A DNA stretch of 64,000 nucleotides from Mycobacterium sp. DL440. GTDB taxonomy: Bacteria; Actinomycetota; Actinomycetes; Mycobacteriales; Mycobacteriaceae. Each line of letters begins with the position of its first letter. Within the stretch, counting starts at the first letter, position 1. Under the pieces are notes generated by a model that saw nothing but the letters and a program-made list of their open reading frames with translations, made no database searches and was not told the origin of the DNA. The stretch lies in contig NZ_CP050191.1 of the NCBI RefSeq assembly GCF_011745145.1, positions 3,985,327 through 4,049,326 on the forward strand, read 5' to 3'. The translations under genes and the position numbers were made by a program. This document shows positions 9,869-18,371 of this stretch, piece by piece.

Positions 9869-10310
9869 CGGCAGCGGCCCCCACCAGATACTTCTGGGCG
9901 AGACCGAGCTCGACCGGCCAGCCGCCACTGTGATCGTCGAACCGGGAGCGGCGGTTGGCCTCGGGCTCGTCGAGCGAGGCGAACCCACTCTCGACGACTC
10001 GCAGCACCACGCCAGATGGGGCTGGGGTAATCCAGAATTCGACGAGGGTGGACGAGCTGTCGAGGTCATCGGCGTCGATGTGCCACCGGAAGGCCGCATA
10101 GCTCGGCTCATCGAGTGTGACGGTGCGCAACGCAAACCTGCCGTGCGTGGGGTCGGTGACGATGGCGACGTCGCCGTCACGATCGATGCGGTGTTCGGTG
10201 ATCCGCTCTTCGTTGATGTACCAGCCGGGTTCGCTCACCAGGTCCCAGACGCGTTGCGCCGGTGCGTCGATGGCAATCTCGCGCTCGATGCGGTCGTAGT
10301 CGGTGGTCAT
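9861..10310 (-). CDS. SRPBCC (AHSA1-like) domain protein
   Basis: 149 residues, a single START/Bet v1-like hydrophobic-pocket domain beginning with EREIAIDAPAQRVWDLVSEP and closing with a long C-terminal helix that contains the SGGWPVELGL segment. Such proteins bind hydrophobic ligands and are very often coded with an ArsR regulator, as here. Start ATG at 10310 is preceded by AGAGGA; a longer in-frame start at 10343 would run into the operator region. It is the first gene of the two-gene operon, downstream of the two TGCAACCC palindromes. Substrate unknown. Confidence 0.85.
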   Translation of the reverse strand: MTTDYDRIEREIAIDAPAQRVWDLVSEPGWYINEERITEHRIDRDGDVAIVTDPTHGRFALRTVTLDEPSYAAFRWHIDADDLDSSSTLVEFWITPAPSGVVLRVVESGFASLDEPEANRRSRFDDHSGGWPVELGLAQKYLVGAAADA

Positions 10311-10338
10311 GTCGGGGTGTCCTCTCTGACGGAATTGC

Positions 10339-10356
10339 TGCAACCCAAGGGTTGCA
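10339..10356. promoter_or_regulatory. Operator 1 of the ArsR/SRPBCC operon
   Basis: TGCAACCCAAGGGTTGCA: perfect 8-bp inverted arms around an AA centre, ending 28 nt upstream of the SRPBCC start codon, where an ArsR dimer would block transcription. Confidence 0.7.
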
Positions 10357-10372
10357 CATGCGAGCCCGTTGT

Positions 10373-10390
10373 CGCAACCCTAAGGTTGCA
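10373..10390. promoter_or_regulatory. Operator 2 of the ArsR/SRPBCC operon
   Basis: CGCAACCCTAAGGTTGCA repeats operator 1 with 6-bp perfect arms (GCAACC/GGTTGC); centre-to-centre distance from operator 1 is 34 bp, about three helical turns, placing both dimers on one DNA face. Confidence 0.65.
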
Positions 10391-10415
10391 GTTTGGGCGA
10401 GCGGACGCCGCAGAC

Positions 10416-11051
10416 CTACTCCTCGTGCAGGACCGGGTCGGACTCCAGATGGGTCAGGCCGTTCCACATCAGGTTGACCACATGGGCGGCCACCACTTCT
10501 TTCTTGGGCTCGCGGACGTCGAGCCACCACTGCGCGGTCATCGACACCGAACCGACCAGCGCCTGGGCATACAGCGGCGCCAGGTCGGGGTCGAGCCCGC
10601 GTCGGGAGAAGTCCCCGGCCAGGATCGAAGACACCTGATTGACCGCATCGTTGAGCAACGTCGAGTACGTACCCGAGGTGATCGCGGCCGGCGAGTCCCG
10701 GATCAAGATGCGAAAGCCGTCGGTGCGTTCCTCGACATAGGTCAGCAGGGCCAACGCCACCCGTTCGACGCGCACCCGCGACCGGTTGTTGGTCAGCGAC
10801 GAGGTGATCCCGTCCAGCAAGGCCGACATCTCCCGGTCGACGACGACGGCGTACAGACCTTCCTTGCCGCCGAAGTGCTCGTAGACGACGGGTTTGGAGA
10901 CGTTGGCACGCTGGGCGATCTCCTCGATCGAGGTCCCCTCGTAGCCCCGTTCGGCAAAGAGCGACTTGGCGATCTCGATGAGCTGTTGCCGTCGTTCGTT
11001 GCCGGTCATCCGGGCCCGGGGGGCCCGCACTTCCTTCTCGGGTGCTGCCAC
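10416..11051 (-). CDS. TetR-family transcriptional regulator (Rv1019-like)
   Basis: 211 residues. N-terminal TetR DNA-binding domain with the helix-turn-helix IEEIAQRANVSKPVVYEHFG (about residues 43-62) after the RRQQLIEIAKSLFAERGYEG helix; the remainder is an all-helical ligand and dimer domain with WWLDVREPKKEVVAAHVV. It occupies the same place beside tRNA-Gln and glmU as Rv1019 in M. tuberculosis. The stop lies 26 bp from the ArsR operators, and its own start is 43 bp from the divergent tRNA-Gln gene. Ligand unknown. Confidence 0.9.
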   Translation of the reverse strand: MAAPEKEVRAPRARMTGNERRQQLIEIAKSLFAERGYEGTSIEEIAQRANVSKPVVYEHFGGKEGLYAVVVDREMSALLDGITSSLTNNRSRVRVERVALALLTYVEERTDGFRILIRDSPAAITSGTYSTLLNDAVNQVSSILAGDFSRRGLDPDLAPLYAQALVGSVSMTAQWWLDVREPKKEVVAAHVVNLMWNGLTHLESDPVLHEE

Positions 11052-11094
11052 GTATATCAGGCTAGACCGTTCGACTAGAGTCTCTCCCGGACAT

Positions 11095-11166
11095 TCCGTC
11101 GTGGTGTAATCGGCAGCACCTCTGATTTTGGTTCAGATAGTTCAGGTTCGAGTCCTGGCGACGGAG
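11095..11166 (+). tRNA. tRNA-Gln (anticodon TTG)
   Basis: Acceptor stem TCCGTCG pairs with CGACGGA; the anticodon stem TCTGA/TCAGA holds the loop TTTTGGT with anticodon TTG; the T arm is CAGG-TTCGAGT-CCTGG. Discriminator is G and CCA is not encoded. It lies just upstream of glmU, as in M. tuberculosis. Confidence 0.95.
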
Positions 11167-11235
11167 CTCACACAGGCCCGCGAGCGACCGCAAAATGACA
11201 CAGTTGACGGCGTGTCATCACGCATGCTGGGGGCT

Positions 11236-11256
11236 ACCTCCCGCTTGCGGGGAGGT
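11236..11256. repeat. Hairpin-forming palindrome between tRNA-Gln and glmU
   Basis: ACCTCCC (11236-11242) and GGGAGGT (11250-11256) pair perfectly around a 7-nt loop, 22 nt before the glmU start. It could terminate the tRNA transcript, act in the glmU leader, or be a copy of a dispersed intergenic repeat; the window alone cannot decide. Confidence 0.5.
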
Positions 11257-11277
11257 CGCTCGGCAGAGAAGGGGATC

Positions 11278-12756
11278 ATGTTGTCGACCACCGAGGCCGC
11301 AGTCGTCGTACTGGCAGCAGGTGCCGGGACCCGAATGCGCTCGGACACCCCGAAGGTGCTGCACACCCTGGCGGGCCGCAGCATGCTCAGCCACGCGGTA
11401 CACACCGTGGCCAACGCGGCCGCCCAACATCTGGTGGTCGTTCTCGGCCACGATCGTGAACGCATCGCACCCGCGGTCGGCGAGCTGGCCGACAAGCTGG
11501 GCCGCACCATCGACGTCGCCATCCAGGACCAGCAGCTGGGCACCGGCCACGCCGTGGCCTGCGGCCTGAGCTCGCTGCCCGACGAATTCGCCGGCACGGT
11601 CGTGGTGACCTCCGGTGACGTGCCACTGCTCGACGCCGACACCCTGGCCGGTCTCATCGAAACCCACAGCGCCGCGACGGCCGCCGCCACCGTGCTCACC
11701 ACCACCGTGCCCGACCCCACCGGCTACGGCCGCATCCTGAGGACGGACGAGGGCGGGGACATTACAGGCATCGTCGAGCAGGCCGACGCCACCGACTCGC
11801 AGCGGGCCATCCGCGAAGTCAATGCCGGGGTGTACGCGTTCGACATCGCCGATCTGCGCTCGGCGTTGAGCCGGCTGAGCTCCAACAACGCACAGCAGGA
11901 GCTGTACCTCACCGACGTGATCGCGATCGTGCGCCAAGACGGCCGGACGGTACGGGCCATGCACGTCGACGACAGTGCCCTGGTGGCCGGCGTCAACGAC
12001 CGCGTGCAGCTCGCCGATCTCGGCGCCGAACTCAACCGCCGCATCGTGGCCCGCCACCAGCGCGCCGGCGTCACCATCGTCGACCCGGCCACCACGTGGA
12101 TCGACGTCGATGTGACCATCGGCCGCGACACCGTCGTCCGCCCCGGCACCCAGCTTCTGGGCACGACCGAGATCGGCGCCGGCTGCGAGATCGGCCCGGA
12201 CTCCACACTGACCGACGTCGAGGTGGGTGACGGCGCATCGGTGGTGCGCACCCACGGTCAGCTCGCCGTGATCGGCGCGGGCGCCACCGTCGGCCCGTTC
12301 ACCTATCTGCGGCCCGGCACGATCCTCGGCGCCGAATCCAAGCTCGGCGCGTTCGTCGAAACAAAGAACTCCACGATCGGCACCGGCACCAAGGTGCCCC
12401 ACCTGACGTATGTCGGCGACGCCGACATCGGCGACCACAGCAACATCGGGGCATCCAGCGTGTTCGTCAACTACGACGGCGAGAGCAAGCACCGCACCAC
12501 GGTCGGCTCCCATGTGCGCACCGGCTCCGACACCATGTTCATCGCCCCGGTCCAGGTGGGCGACGGTGCCTACACCGGTGCAGGCACCGTGCTGCGCGAC
12601 GATGTTCCACCCGGCGCGTTGGCGGTCTCGGACAATGCGCAGCGCACCATCGAGGGCTGGGTGCAGCGCAAGCGCCCCGGCTCGGCAGCTGCCGAAGCGG
12701 CGGCAGCCGCGAATCAGGCCGAAGCCGCGCGCAAAGCCCAGGCCCCAGACGACTGA
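11278..12756 (+). CDS. glmU: Bifunctional GlmU: GlcNAc-1-P uridyltransferase / GlcN-1-P acetyltransferase
   Basis: 492 residues. Makes UDP-GlcNAc for peptidoglycan and arabinogalactan linker synthesis. The pyrophosphorylase half carries [18 protein letters not shown] at its start and VTSGDVPLL; the C-terminal left-handed beta-helix shows hexapeptide repeats from about residue 255 and the acetyltransferase motif [16 protein letters not shown] with [10 protein letters not shown]. The Ala-rich C-terminal tail is disordered. The start at 11278 has AGAAGGGG upstream; earlier in-frame starts would overlap the tRNA-Gln gene. Followed by prs after a long inverted repeat. Confidence 0.97.
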   Translation: MLSTTEAAVVVLAAGAGTRMRSDTPKVLHTLAGRSMLSHAVHTVANAAAQHLVVVLGHDRERIAPAVGELADKLGRTIDVAIQDQQLGTGHAVACGLSSLPDEFAGTVVVTSGDVPLLDADTLAGLIETHSAATAAATVLTTTVPDPTGYGRILRTDEGGDITGIVEQADATDSQRAIREVNAGVYAFDIADLRSALSRLSSNNAQQELYLTDVIAIVRQDGRTVRAMHVDDSALVAGVNDRVQLADLGAELNRRIVARHQRAGVTIVDPATTWIDVDVTIGRDTVVRPGTQLLGTTEIGAGCEIGPDSTLTDVEVGDGASVVRTHGQLAVIGAGATVGPFTYLRPGTILGAESKLGAFVETKNSTIGTGTKVPHLTYVGDADIGDHSNIGASSVFVNYDGESKHRTTVGSHVRTGSDTMFIAPVQVGDGAYTGAGTVLRDDVPPGALAVSDNAQRTIEGWVQRKRPGSAAAEAAAAANQAEAARKAQAPDD

Positions 12757-12775
12757 CCGCGACCAGCACATCTAT

Positions 12776-12814
12776 GCCGCGGATTGCAGTCACCGCTGAG
12801 CAGCAATCCGCGGC
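12776..12814. terminator. 12-bp perfect inverted repeat between glmU and prs
   Basis: GCCGCGGATTGC (12776-12787) and GCAATCCGCGGC (12803-12814) with a 15-nt loop, 20 nt past the glmU stop. Likely a U-less terminator or transcript-stabilising stem; prs would then use a promoter in 12815-12949, where CTACGTACGATTGC at 12903 offers a TACGAT -10 candidate. Confidence 0.6.
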
Positions 12815-12949
12815 GTAAGTGGTTACGGGCCCGCCCGGCCGGCGGCGGCTCAGACGTTTCGTGTTGGCAATCTGGTAACCCGCCTACGAACTACCGGAAA
12901 CGCTACGTACGATTGCTCCGTATCGATCCCCAACCGCGAAGGCAGCCAA

Positions 12950-13930
12950 GTGGCCACGGACTGGACCGACAACCGAAAAAACCTGATGTTGTTCTCGGGG
13001 CGTGCGCACCCCGAGCTGGCGGAGCAGGTCGCCAAGGAGCTCGGGGTCGAGGTCACCGCGCAGACCGCGCGGGACTTCGCCAACGGCGAGATCTTCGTCC
13101 GGTTCGATGAATCTGTGCGTGGTTGCGACGCGTTCGTCCTGCAGAGCCACCCCGCGCCACTGAACCAGTGGCTCATGGAACAGCTCATCATGATCGACGC
13201 GCTCAAGCGCGGCAGCGCCAAGCGGATCACCGCGGTCCTGCCGTTCTATCCCTACGCACGGCAGGACAAGAAGCACCGCGGCCGCGAGCCCATCTCGGCC
13301 CGCCTGGTCGCCGACCTGCTCAAGACCGCCGGCGCCGACCGCATCGTGTCGGTGGATCTGCACACCGATCAGATCCAGGGTTTCTTCGACGGTCCCGTCG
13401 ACCACATGCGCGGTCAGTCACTGCTGTGCGGCTACATCGCCGACAAGTACGCCGGCACCGACATGGTGGTCGTCTCTCCCGACTCGGGCCGCGTGCGCGT
13501 CGCCGAGAAGTGGGCCGACGCCCTGGGCGGCGTCCCGCTGGCCTTCATCCACAAGACCCGTGACCCGCTGGTGCCCAACCAGGTCAAGGCCAACCGGGTC
13601 GTCGGTGACGTCAAGGGGCGGACCTGCATCCTCACCGACGACATGATCGACACCGGCGGCACCATCGCCGGCGCGGTCAAGCTGCTCCGCGAGGACGGCG
13701 CCAAGGACGTCATCATCGCCGCGACTCACGGCGTGCTCTCCGATCCGGCCGCCCAGCGCCTGGCCGAGTGCGGTGCCCGCGAGGTGATCGTCACCAACAC
13801 GCTGCCGATCACCGAGGACAAGCAGTTCCCGCAGCTGACGGTGCTGTCCATCGCGCCGCTGCTGGCCAGCACCATCCGCGCGGTGTTCGACAATGGCTCG
13901 GTGACCGGACTGTTCGACGGGTCGGCCTAG
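12950..13930 (+). CDS. prs: Ribose-phosphate pyrophosphokinase (PRPP synthetase)
   Basis: 326 residues, GTG start. Converts ribose-5-phosphate and ATP to PRPP for nucleotides, His, Trp, NAD and the decaprenyl-phosphoribose arabinan precursor. Both phosphoribosyl domains are complete; signatures include LFSGRAHPELAEQVA, the flexible-loop YPYARQDKKHRGREPI, VDLHTDQIQGFF, and the PRPP-binding VCILTDDMIDTGGT-type loop seen here as ILTDDMIDTGGT near residue 227. Its stop codon abuts the arsC-like start with no gap, so prs, arsC and lpqT form a compact transcription unit. Confidence 0.97.
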   Translation: MATDWTDNRKNLMLFSGRAHPELAEQVAKELGVEVTAQTARDFANGEIFVRFDESVRGCDAFVLQSHPAPLNQWLMEQLIMIDALKRGSAKRITAVLPFYPYARQDKKHRGREPISARLVADLLKTAGADRIVSVDLHTDQIQGFFDGPVDHMRGQSLLCGYIADKYAGTDMVVVSPDSGRVRVAEKWADALGGVPLAFIHKTRDPLVPNQVKANRVVGDVKGRTCILTDDMIDTGGTIAGAVKLLREDGAKDVIIAATHGVLSDPAAQRLAECGAREVIVTNTLPITEDKQFPQLTVLSIAPLLASTIRAVFDNGSVTGLFDGSA

Positions 13931-14275
13931 ATGGCCCCGGCGCGCATCTACCACAACCCGAAATGCTCAACCTCGCGCAAGACGCTGGATCTGTTGCGCG
14001 AGAACGGGATCGAGCCCGAAGTGGTGCAGTATCTGAAGACGCCGCCGACGCGTGAGGAGATCGCCGCGCTGATCAAATCTGCGGGGATCGATGTCCGCGC
14101 CGCGGTGCGCAAGCGTGAATCCCTCTACGCCGAACTGGGTTTGGCCGATGCCACCGACGACGAACTGCTCGATGCGATGGCGAAGAACCCGATCCTGATC
14201 GAGCGCCCGTTCGTCGTCACCGACAACGGCACCCGGTTGGCCCGGCCGATCGATTCGGTGCGCGAGCTTCTGTGA
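13931..14275 (+). CDS. arsC: ArsC/Spx-family thioredoxin-fold reductase
   Basis: 114 residues. Opens with RIYHNPKCSTSRKTLDLL: the CSTSR motif is the glutaredoxin-linked arsenate reductase (ArsC) active site with a single catalytic Cys, followed by the QYLKTPPTREEI and RKRESLYAELGL blocks and the C-terminal IERPFVVTDNGTRLARP that holds the family Arg. It starts directly after the prs stop and its own stop overlaps the lpqT GTG by four bases. No other arsenic genes are present, so arsenate reduction in vivo is a family inference; a thiol-disulfide role is equally possible. Confidence 0.88.
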   Translation: MAPARIYHNPKCSTSRKTLDLLRENGIEPEVVQYLKTPPTREEIAALIKSAGIDVRAAVRKRESLYAELGLADATDDELLDAMAKNPILIERPFVVTDNGTRLARPIDSVRELL

Positions 14276-14916
14276 AGCGGCTCCTCGCCACGGCCGGCAC
14301 GCTGGCGGTGCTGGTCACCGGTTGCGGCGCCGAAACGCCTGACTACAAGTCGATCTGGACCACCAGCTCGACGACTCCGGCCGCTGCTGCCGATAACCAG
14401 CCGGTACCGCTGTGGCAATACCTGGAGGACTCCGGTGTCGTCGGCGAGCCCATCGCGCCCGAGAAGATCCCGCATCTGACGGTGACCATGCCGAGCCCAC
14501 CGGGGTGGCATCCGTACAACAATCCGAACCTGGCACCGGGCACCCGGATGATCGCCAAAGGCGACACCTACCCCACCGCGATGATGCTGGCCTTCACCCT
14601 GCACGGTGATTTCGACATACCCAAGGCCCTGAAAGACCACGGCTACGCCGACGCTCAGCTGTCACAGAACTTCAAGCAGCTCAACGCATCCACCGCGGAC
14701 TGGAAGGGCTTCCCGTCGGCGATGATCGAGGGCAGCTACGACCTCAACGACAAGCGCATGCAGAGCTACAACCGCGTGATCATCGCGAACGACGGGTTGC
14801 AGCCCCCGCAGCGTTATCTCGTCCAGCTGACCGTCACGACCTACGCCGACGAGGCTGCGGCACAGGGCCCGGACATCGAATCGATCATCGCGGGCTTCAA
14901 CATCGCCAAGAAGTGA
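14272..14916 (+). CDS. lpqT: LpqT lipoprotein (LpqN/LpqT family)
   Basis: 214 residues, GTG start overlapping the arsC stop (GTGA). Signal peptide with lipobox LVTGC near residue 18, so it is lipidated and exported. The single LpqN/LpqT domain runs from LTVTMPSPPGWHPY to the end, with the characteristic FPSAMIEGSYDLNDKRMQSYN and RYLVQLTVTTYADEA strands. Function in M. tuberculosis is linked to host signalling and cell-envelope biology but not settled. The gene order prs-(arsC)-lpqT-rplY-pth matches M. tuberculosis apart from the SDR that follows. Confidence 0.9.
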   Translation: MKRLLATAGTLAVLVTGCGAETPDYKSIWTTSSTTPAAAADNQPVPLWQYLEDSGVVGEPIAPEKIPHLTVTMPSPPGWHPYNNPNLAPGTRMIAKGDTYPTAMMLAFTLHGDFDIPKALKDHGYADAQLSQNFKQLNASTADWKGFPSAMIEGSYDLNDKRMQSYNRVIIANDGLQPPQRYLVQLTVTTYADEAAAQGPDIESIIAGFNIAKK

Positions 14917-14943
14917 TTGAGAGCCACCCGTAGGGTGGTCAGC

Positions 14944-15816
14944 ATGAGTGGATGGACCAGCGCCGACCTGCCCTCGTTTTCCGGCCGCAGGGTGATCGTC
15001 ACCGGCGCCAACAGCGGGCTGGGGCTCGTCACCGCGCGTGAGCTCGCCCGCGTCGGCGCCAAGGTCACCGTCGCGGTGCGCAACCTGGAGAAGGGAACCG
15101 CAGCCGCCGAGACGATGACCGGCGGGCAGGTGGAGGTACGCAAACTCGACCTGCAGAACCTGGCCTCGGTGCACGAGTTCGCCGACACCGTCGAGAGCGT
15201 CGACGTGCTGGTCAACAACGCCGGCATCATGGCGGTCCCGCTGAGCCGGACGGTCGACGGCTTCGAGAGTCAGATCGGTACCAATCACCTGGGCCATTTC
15301 GCCCTGACCAACCTGTTGCTGCCCAAGATCACGGACCGGGTGGTGACGGTGTCCTCGCTGATGCACTTGATCGGGAAGATCAGCCTCCAGGACCTGAACT
15401 GGAAATCGCGGCCATATTCGGCGTGGCTGGCGTACGGGCAGTCCAAGCTGGCCAACCTGATGTTCACCTCCGAGTTGCAGCGCCGGCTGACGGCCTCGGG
15501 CTCGCAAGTGCGCGCCCTGGCCGCCCACCCCGGCTATTCGGCCACCAACCTGCAGGGCCAGACAGGCAACAAGTTCGGCGAGCGGATGATGGCGACCGCC
15601 AACCGGGTCTTCGCCAGCGAGCCGTCGTTCGGCGCACGTCAGACGCTGTTCGCGGTGTCCCAGGATCTTCCCGGAGACAGCTTCATCGGGCCGCGGTTCG
15701 GCCAGTTCGGCCCCAGTCAGCCGGTCGGACGCAGCCCGCTGGCCCGGCGGGTGGACACTCAGAAGGCCCTGTGGGAGCTGTCCGAAGAGCTCACCAAGAC
15801 CACGTATCCGCTGTAG
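14944..15816 (+). CDS. Short-chain dehydrogenase/reductase (retinol dehydrogenase-like)
   Basis: 290 residues. Classical-type Rossmann oxidoreductase: TGxxxGxG is TGANSGLG, NNAG is in VLVNNAGIM, and the catalytic Ser-Tyr-Lys is VSSLMHLIG with YGQSKLAN. The extended C-terminus resembles the mycobacterial light-dependent protochlorophyllide/retinol dehydrogenase-like SDR group. I start at the ATG 14944 (MSGWTSADLPSFSG); an in-frame upstream start at 14917 has no better ribosome-binding site. It is inserted between lpqT and rplY relative to M. tuberculosis. Substrate unknown; NADPH preference is likely from the Arg after the first strand. Confidence 0.88.
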   Translation: MSGWTSADLPSFSGRRVIVTGANSGLGLVTARELARVGAKVTVAVRNLEKGTAAAETMTGGQVEVRKLDLQNLASVHEFADTVESVDVLVNNAGIMAVPLSRTVDGFESQIGTNHLGHFALTNLLLPKITDRVVTVSSLMHLIGKISLQDLNWKSRPYSAWLAYGQSKLANLMFTSELQRRLTASGSQVRALAAHPGYSATNLQGQTGNKFGERMMATANRVFASEPSFGARQTLFAVSQDLPGDSFIGPRFGQFGPSQPVGRSPLARRVDTQKALWELSEELTKTTYPL

Positions 15817-15845
15817 GGGCACCTGGCGATTTTTGGCAGCGATTT

Positions 15846-15873
15846 TTGCTGCTGGCCTGGTCTTTGCTACCCT
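15846..15873 (+). promoter_or_regulatory. Candidate sigma-A promoter of rplY-pth
   Basis: TTGCTG (15846-15851), 16 nt, TACCCT (15868-15873), in the 182-bp gap before rplY. The predicted leader then contains GGTGG and CCACC arms near 15893-15912 that could fold before the gene. Confidence 0.35.
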
Positions 15874-15998
15874 GACCTGGCGTCACGGCGAGGGTGGACC
15901 CTTTGGACCACCGTTATCGGCGGGAACTTCTTCAAGTGTTGTGACCCTTGCCGTGCTGACGATCTGACCGCAGTACCGCAATAGAGGAGCAACACGAC

Positions 15999-16640
15999 AT
16001 GCCTAAGAACGCCCCCAACAAGCTGACCGCGACCGTGCGTAGCCGCACCGGCAAGGGTGCCTCGCGCCAGGCCCGCCGCGACGGCAACGTACCCACCGTG
16101 CTCTACGGCCACGGCACCGAGCCCCAGCACCTGGAGATCAACGCCCGCGAGTTCTCCGCCGTGCTGCGCCACGCGGGCACCAACGCCGTGCTGACCCTCG
16201 ACATCGAGGGCAAGGAGCAACTGGCCCTGACCAAGGCGCTGGACATCCACCCGATCCGCCGCAACATCCAGCACGCCGACCTGCTGGTCGTGCGCCGTGG
16301 CGAGAAGGTCACCGTCGAGGTCACCGTGGTCCTCGAGGGCGATGCCGTCCCGGGCACCCTGGTCACCCAGGAGACCAACACCATCGAGATCGAGGTCGAC
16401 GCAATGTCGATCCCCGAGCACCTGACCGTGTCGATCGAGGGCATCGAGGCCGGCACCCAGATCCTGGCCGGCCAGGTCGGGCTGGACGCCGGTGTTTCGC
16501 TGGTGTCGGATCCCGAACTGCTGGTGGCCAACATCGTCGAAGCCCCGAGCGCCGAGGACCTCGAGTCCGAGGGCGGCGGCGAGGCTGCCGAGGCCCCCGC
16601 CGAGGAGCCGGCGGCCGAGGCTGCCGAAGCCTCCGAGTAA
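15999..16640 (+). CDS. rplY: 50S ribosomal protein L25/CTC
   Basis: 213 residues, the long CTC form typical of actinobacteria. The 5S rRNA-binding L25 domain occupies residues 1-95 ([21 protein letters not shown] in part) and the TL5 beta domain follows; the last 35 residues are an Ala/Glu-rich acidic tail. Start at 15999 follows AGAGGAGCAACACGAC. It precedes pth by 12 bp, the conserved rplY-pth pair, coupling ribosome assembly with peptidyl-tRNA recycling. Confidence 0.96.
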   Translation: MPKNAPNKLTATVRSRTGKGASRQARRDGNVPTVLYGHGTEPQHLEINAREFSAVLRHAGTNAVLTLDIEGKEQLALTKALDIHPIRRNIQHADLLVVRRGEKVTVEVTVVLEGDAVPGTLVTQETNTIEIEVDAMSIPEHLTVSIEGIEAGTQILAGQVGLDAGVSLVSDPELLVANIVEAPSAEDLESEGGGEAAEAPAEEPAAEAAEASE

Positions 16641-16652
16641 GCATCCCTTTCG

Positions 16653-17228
16653 ATGGCCGAGCCGCTGCTGGTGGTGGGCCTGGGAAATCCCGGGCCCGCC
16701 TACGCCAAGACCCGGCACAATGTCGGGTTCATGGTGGCCGATGTACTGGCCGCCCGCATCGGCTCGGCCTTCAAGGCGCACAAGAAGTCCGGCGCCGAGG
16801 TGATCACCGGCCGGCTCGCAGGAGCCCCGGTGATACTGGCCAAACCTCGGTGCTACATGAACGAGTCCGGCCGCCAGGTCGGACCGTTGGCCAAGTTCTA
16901 CTCGGTCCCGCCGGGCCGGCTCGTGGTCATCCACGACGAGCTCGACATCGACTTCGGCCGGATCCGGCTCAAGATCGGCGGCGGCGAGGGCGGCCACAAC
17001 GGGCTGCGTTCGCTCGCGTCAGCACTGGGCAGCAAAGACTTTCAGCGGGTCCGGATCGGGGTGGGACGCCCTCCGGGTCGTAAGGATCCGGCGGCGTTCG
17101 TGCTGGAGGCGTTCACCGCCGCCGAACGCACCGAGTTGCCGACGATCTGCGAGCAGGCCGCCGACGCCACCGAGCTGTTGATCGCTCAGGGCCTGGAACC
17201 GGCCCAGAACACCGTGCACGCCTGGTAA
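16653..17228 (+). CDS. pth: Peptidyl-tRNA hydrolase
   Basis: 191 residues. Releases tRNA from prematurely dropped peptidyl-tRNA. Family motifs are complete: [18 protein letters not shown] with the catalytic His, [13 protein letters not shown] with the substrate-gating Asn, [15 protein letters not shown] with the catalytic Asp, and [12 protein letters not shown]. It is 12 bp downstream of rplY and almost abuts the convergent phosphoesterase gene (10 bp). Confidence 0.97.
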   Translation: MAEPLLVVGLGNPGPAYAKTRHNVGFMVADVLAARIGSAFKAHKKSGAEVITGRLAGAPVILAKPRCYMNESGRQVGPLAKFYSVPPGRLVVIHDELDIDFGRIRLKIGGGEGGHNGLRSLASALGSKDFQRVRIGVGRPPGRKDPAAFVLEAFTAAERTELPTICEQAADATELLIAQGLEPAQNTVHAW

Positions 17229-17238
17229 CTCCGCCCTG

Positions 17239-18354
17239 TTACCAGTGAAACGGCCGGTCGAGGGTGAGCGTGCGTTCGGCTTGCGGGTACCAGCCCTGCG
17301 GCGCGTACTGGTCGGTGTGCAGATAGCACTGCACCCGGACCTCGGCGCTGCCCGGCCGAAACGTGAGGTGCCGACTGATCGGAAGCGTCGTGATCGGCAT
17401 GTGATGGCGACTCAGCGACGCCACATTCATGAAATATGTTCCGCCCCAGGCCTGCTCGATGTGCGTCTTGCCACCATGCGAGTCGTCGGGGTTGGTGTGG
17501 GTGTGTCCGGCCAGCCACAACGCGACCGCACCGGGATGGTCGGTCAGGTACCGCTCGAAGGCGGCGGAGTCCGGCTTGCCGCCCACCCAGTACAGGTAGG
17601 ACGCGCCCTGCGGGGTCCCGTCCAGGAACGGGCGATGGTAGTGCTCGTGGAGCGTCCCATCCGCACCGCGACGTACCCCTTCCCATTCCCCTGACGCCAC
17701 CGTGGTGTCTTTGAGGACGTAGTGATGCACCGTGACAATGATCGAATCACGGTTCTGCTCAACCATGTTCGCCCACCATTCAAAGGTCTCCTCAGAGACC
17801 ACGCCACCTGGATTGCCGCCGAGGGTTCCCCGGCCGACTTCCTGCGACGGCTCGTTACGGTCGCTGAGCATCAGGAAGAGCAGGTTGCCGACGCGGAACG
17901 AATACCGTTCCCAGGTGCCGGTGACCGGGTACGGCCGGGCCGCGGCGTCGACGCCGGAATGCGCAGTGTGCACGCCGAGCGGGTCGATCCACTTCTGCCA
18001 CCACCACGCATCGGGCTCGGAAAGCCCACTACGGTCATGGTTTCCGCACACCGAGTACACGTCTTCGCGCCGGTGGGTGCGCATGGCCGAGAGTTGCCGG
18101 CGGACCTCACGCCCCTCGTCGTCGTCGGGCAGGCTGTGGTGCGCACCGGACATGTCGCCGACATCGACGGCGATGTCCCAGTCGAACGGCGGGCCGCCGA
18201 GCGGGCCACCGAACTCCGAATGCCGGATGGCCTCGGCCAGACTTTCCCTACCGAATTGCCGATCGGTACCCACGTGGGCGTCACCGAACGCCCACAGCCG
18301 AAAGTCGCCCTGCGGTGTCGTCATCGTCGCGAAAGATTGCCACCACGGGGCCAC
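17239..18354 (-). CDS. Calcineurin-like metallophosphoesterase
   Basis: 371 residues, cytoplasmic. The dinuclear metal motifs appear in order: GDAHVG (D-x-H), VDVGDM (G-D), CGNHDRSG (GNHD), TVHHYV, and AGHTHTN (GHxH). The C-terminal third is a beta-rich extension with FRPGSAEVRVQCYLH. The family hydrolyses phosphomono- or diesters, and the large spacing between GNHD and the last His motifs suggests a substrate-specific lid; the substrate is unknown. Start 18354 is used; MTTPQGDFRLWAFGD from 18324 is an alternative with equally weak ribosome-binding sites. It follows the Fe-S protein gene on the same strand by 17 bp, so the two may be cotranscribed. Confidence 0.85.
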   Translation of the reverse strand: MAPWWQSFATMTTPQGDFRLWAFGDAHVGTDRQFGRESLAEAIRHSEFGGPLGGPPFDWDIAVDVGDMSGAHHSLPDDDEGREVRRQLSAMRTHRREDVYSVCGNHDRSGLSEPDAWWWQKWIDPLGVHTAHSGVDAAARPYPVTGTWERYSFRVGNLLFLMLSDRNEPSQEVGRGTLGGNPGGVVSEETFEWWANMVEQNRDSIIVTVHHYVLKDTTVASGEWEGVRRGADGTLHEHYHRPFLDGTPQGASYLYWVGGKPDSAAFERYLTDHPGAVALWLAGHTHTNPDDSHGGKTHIEQAWGGTYFMNVASLSRHHMPITTLPISRHLTFRPGSAEVRVQCYLHTDQYAPQGWYPQAERTLTLDRPFHW

Positions 18355-18371
18355 TCAGTCCGCCATTGCAC

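Noticed and set aside
11218..12771. Long frame antisense to glmU
   Set aside because: GlmU is complete on the other strand; no recognisable domain in the antisense product.
13931..14275. Arsenic resistance operon
   Set aside because: Only a single ArsC/Spx-type gene is present; no arsenite exporter, and the ArsR at 9545 belongs to an SRPBCC operon and lacks metal ligands.
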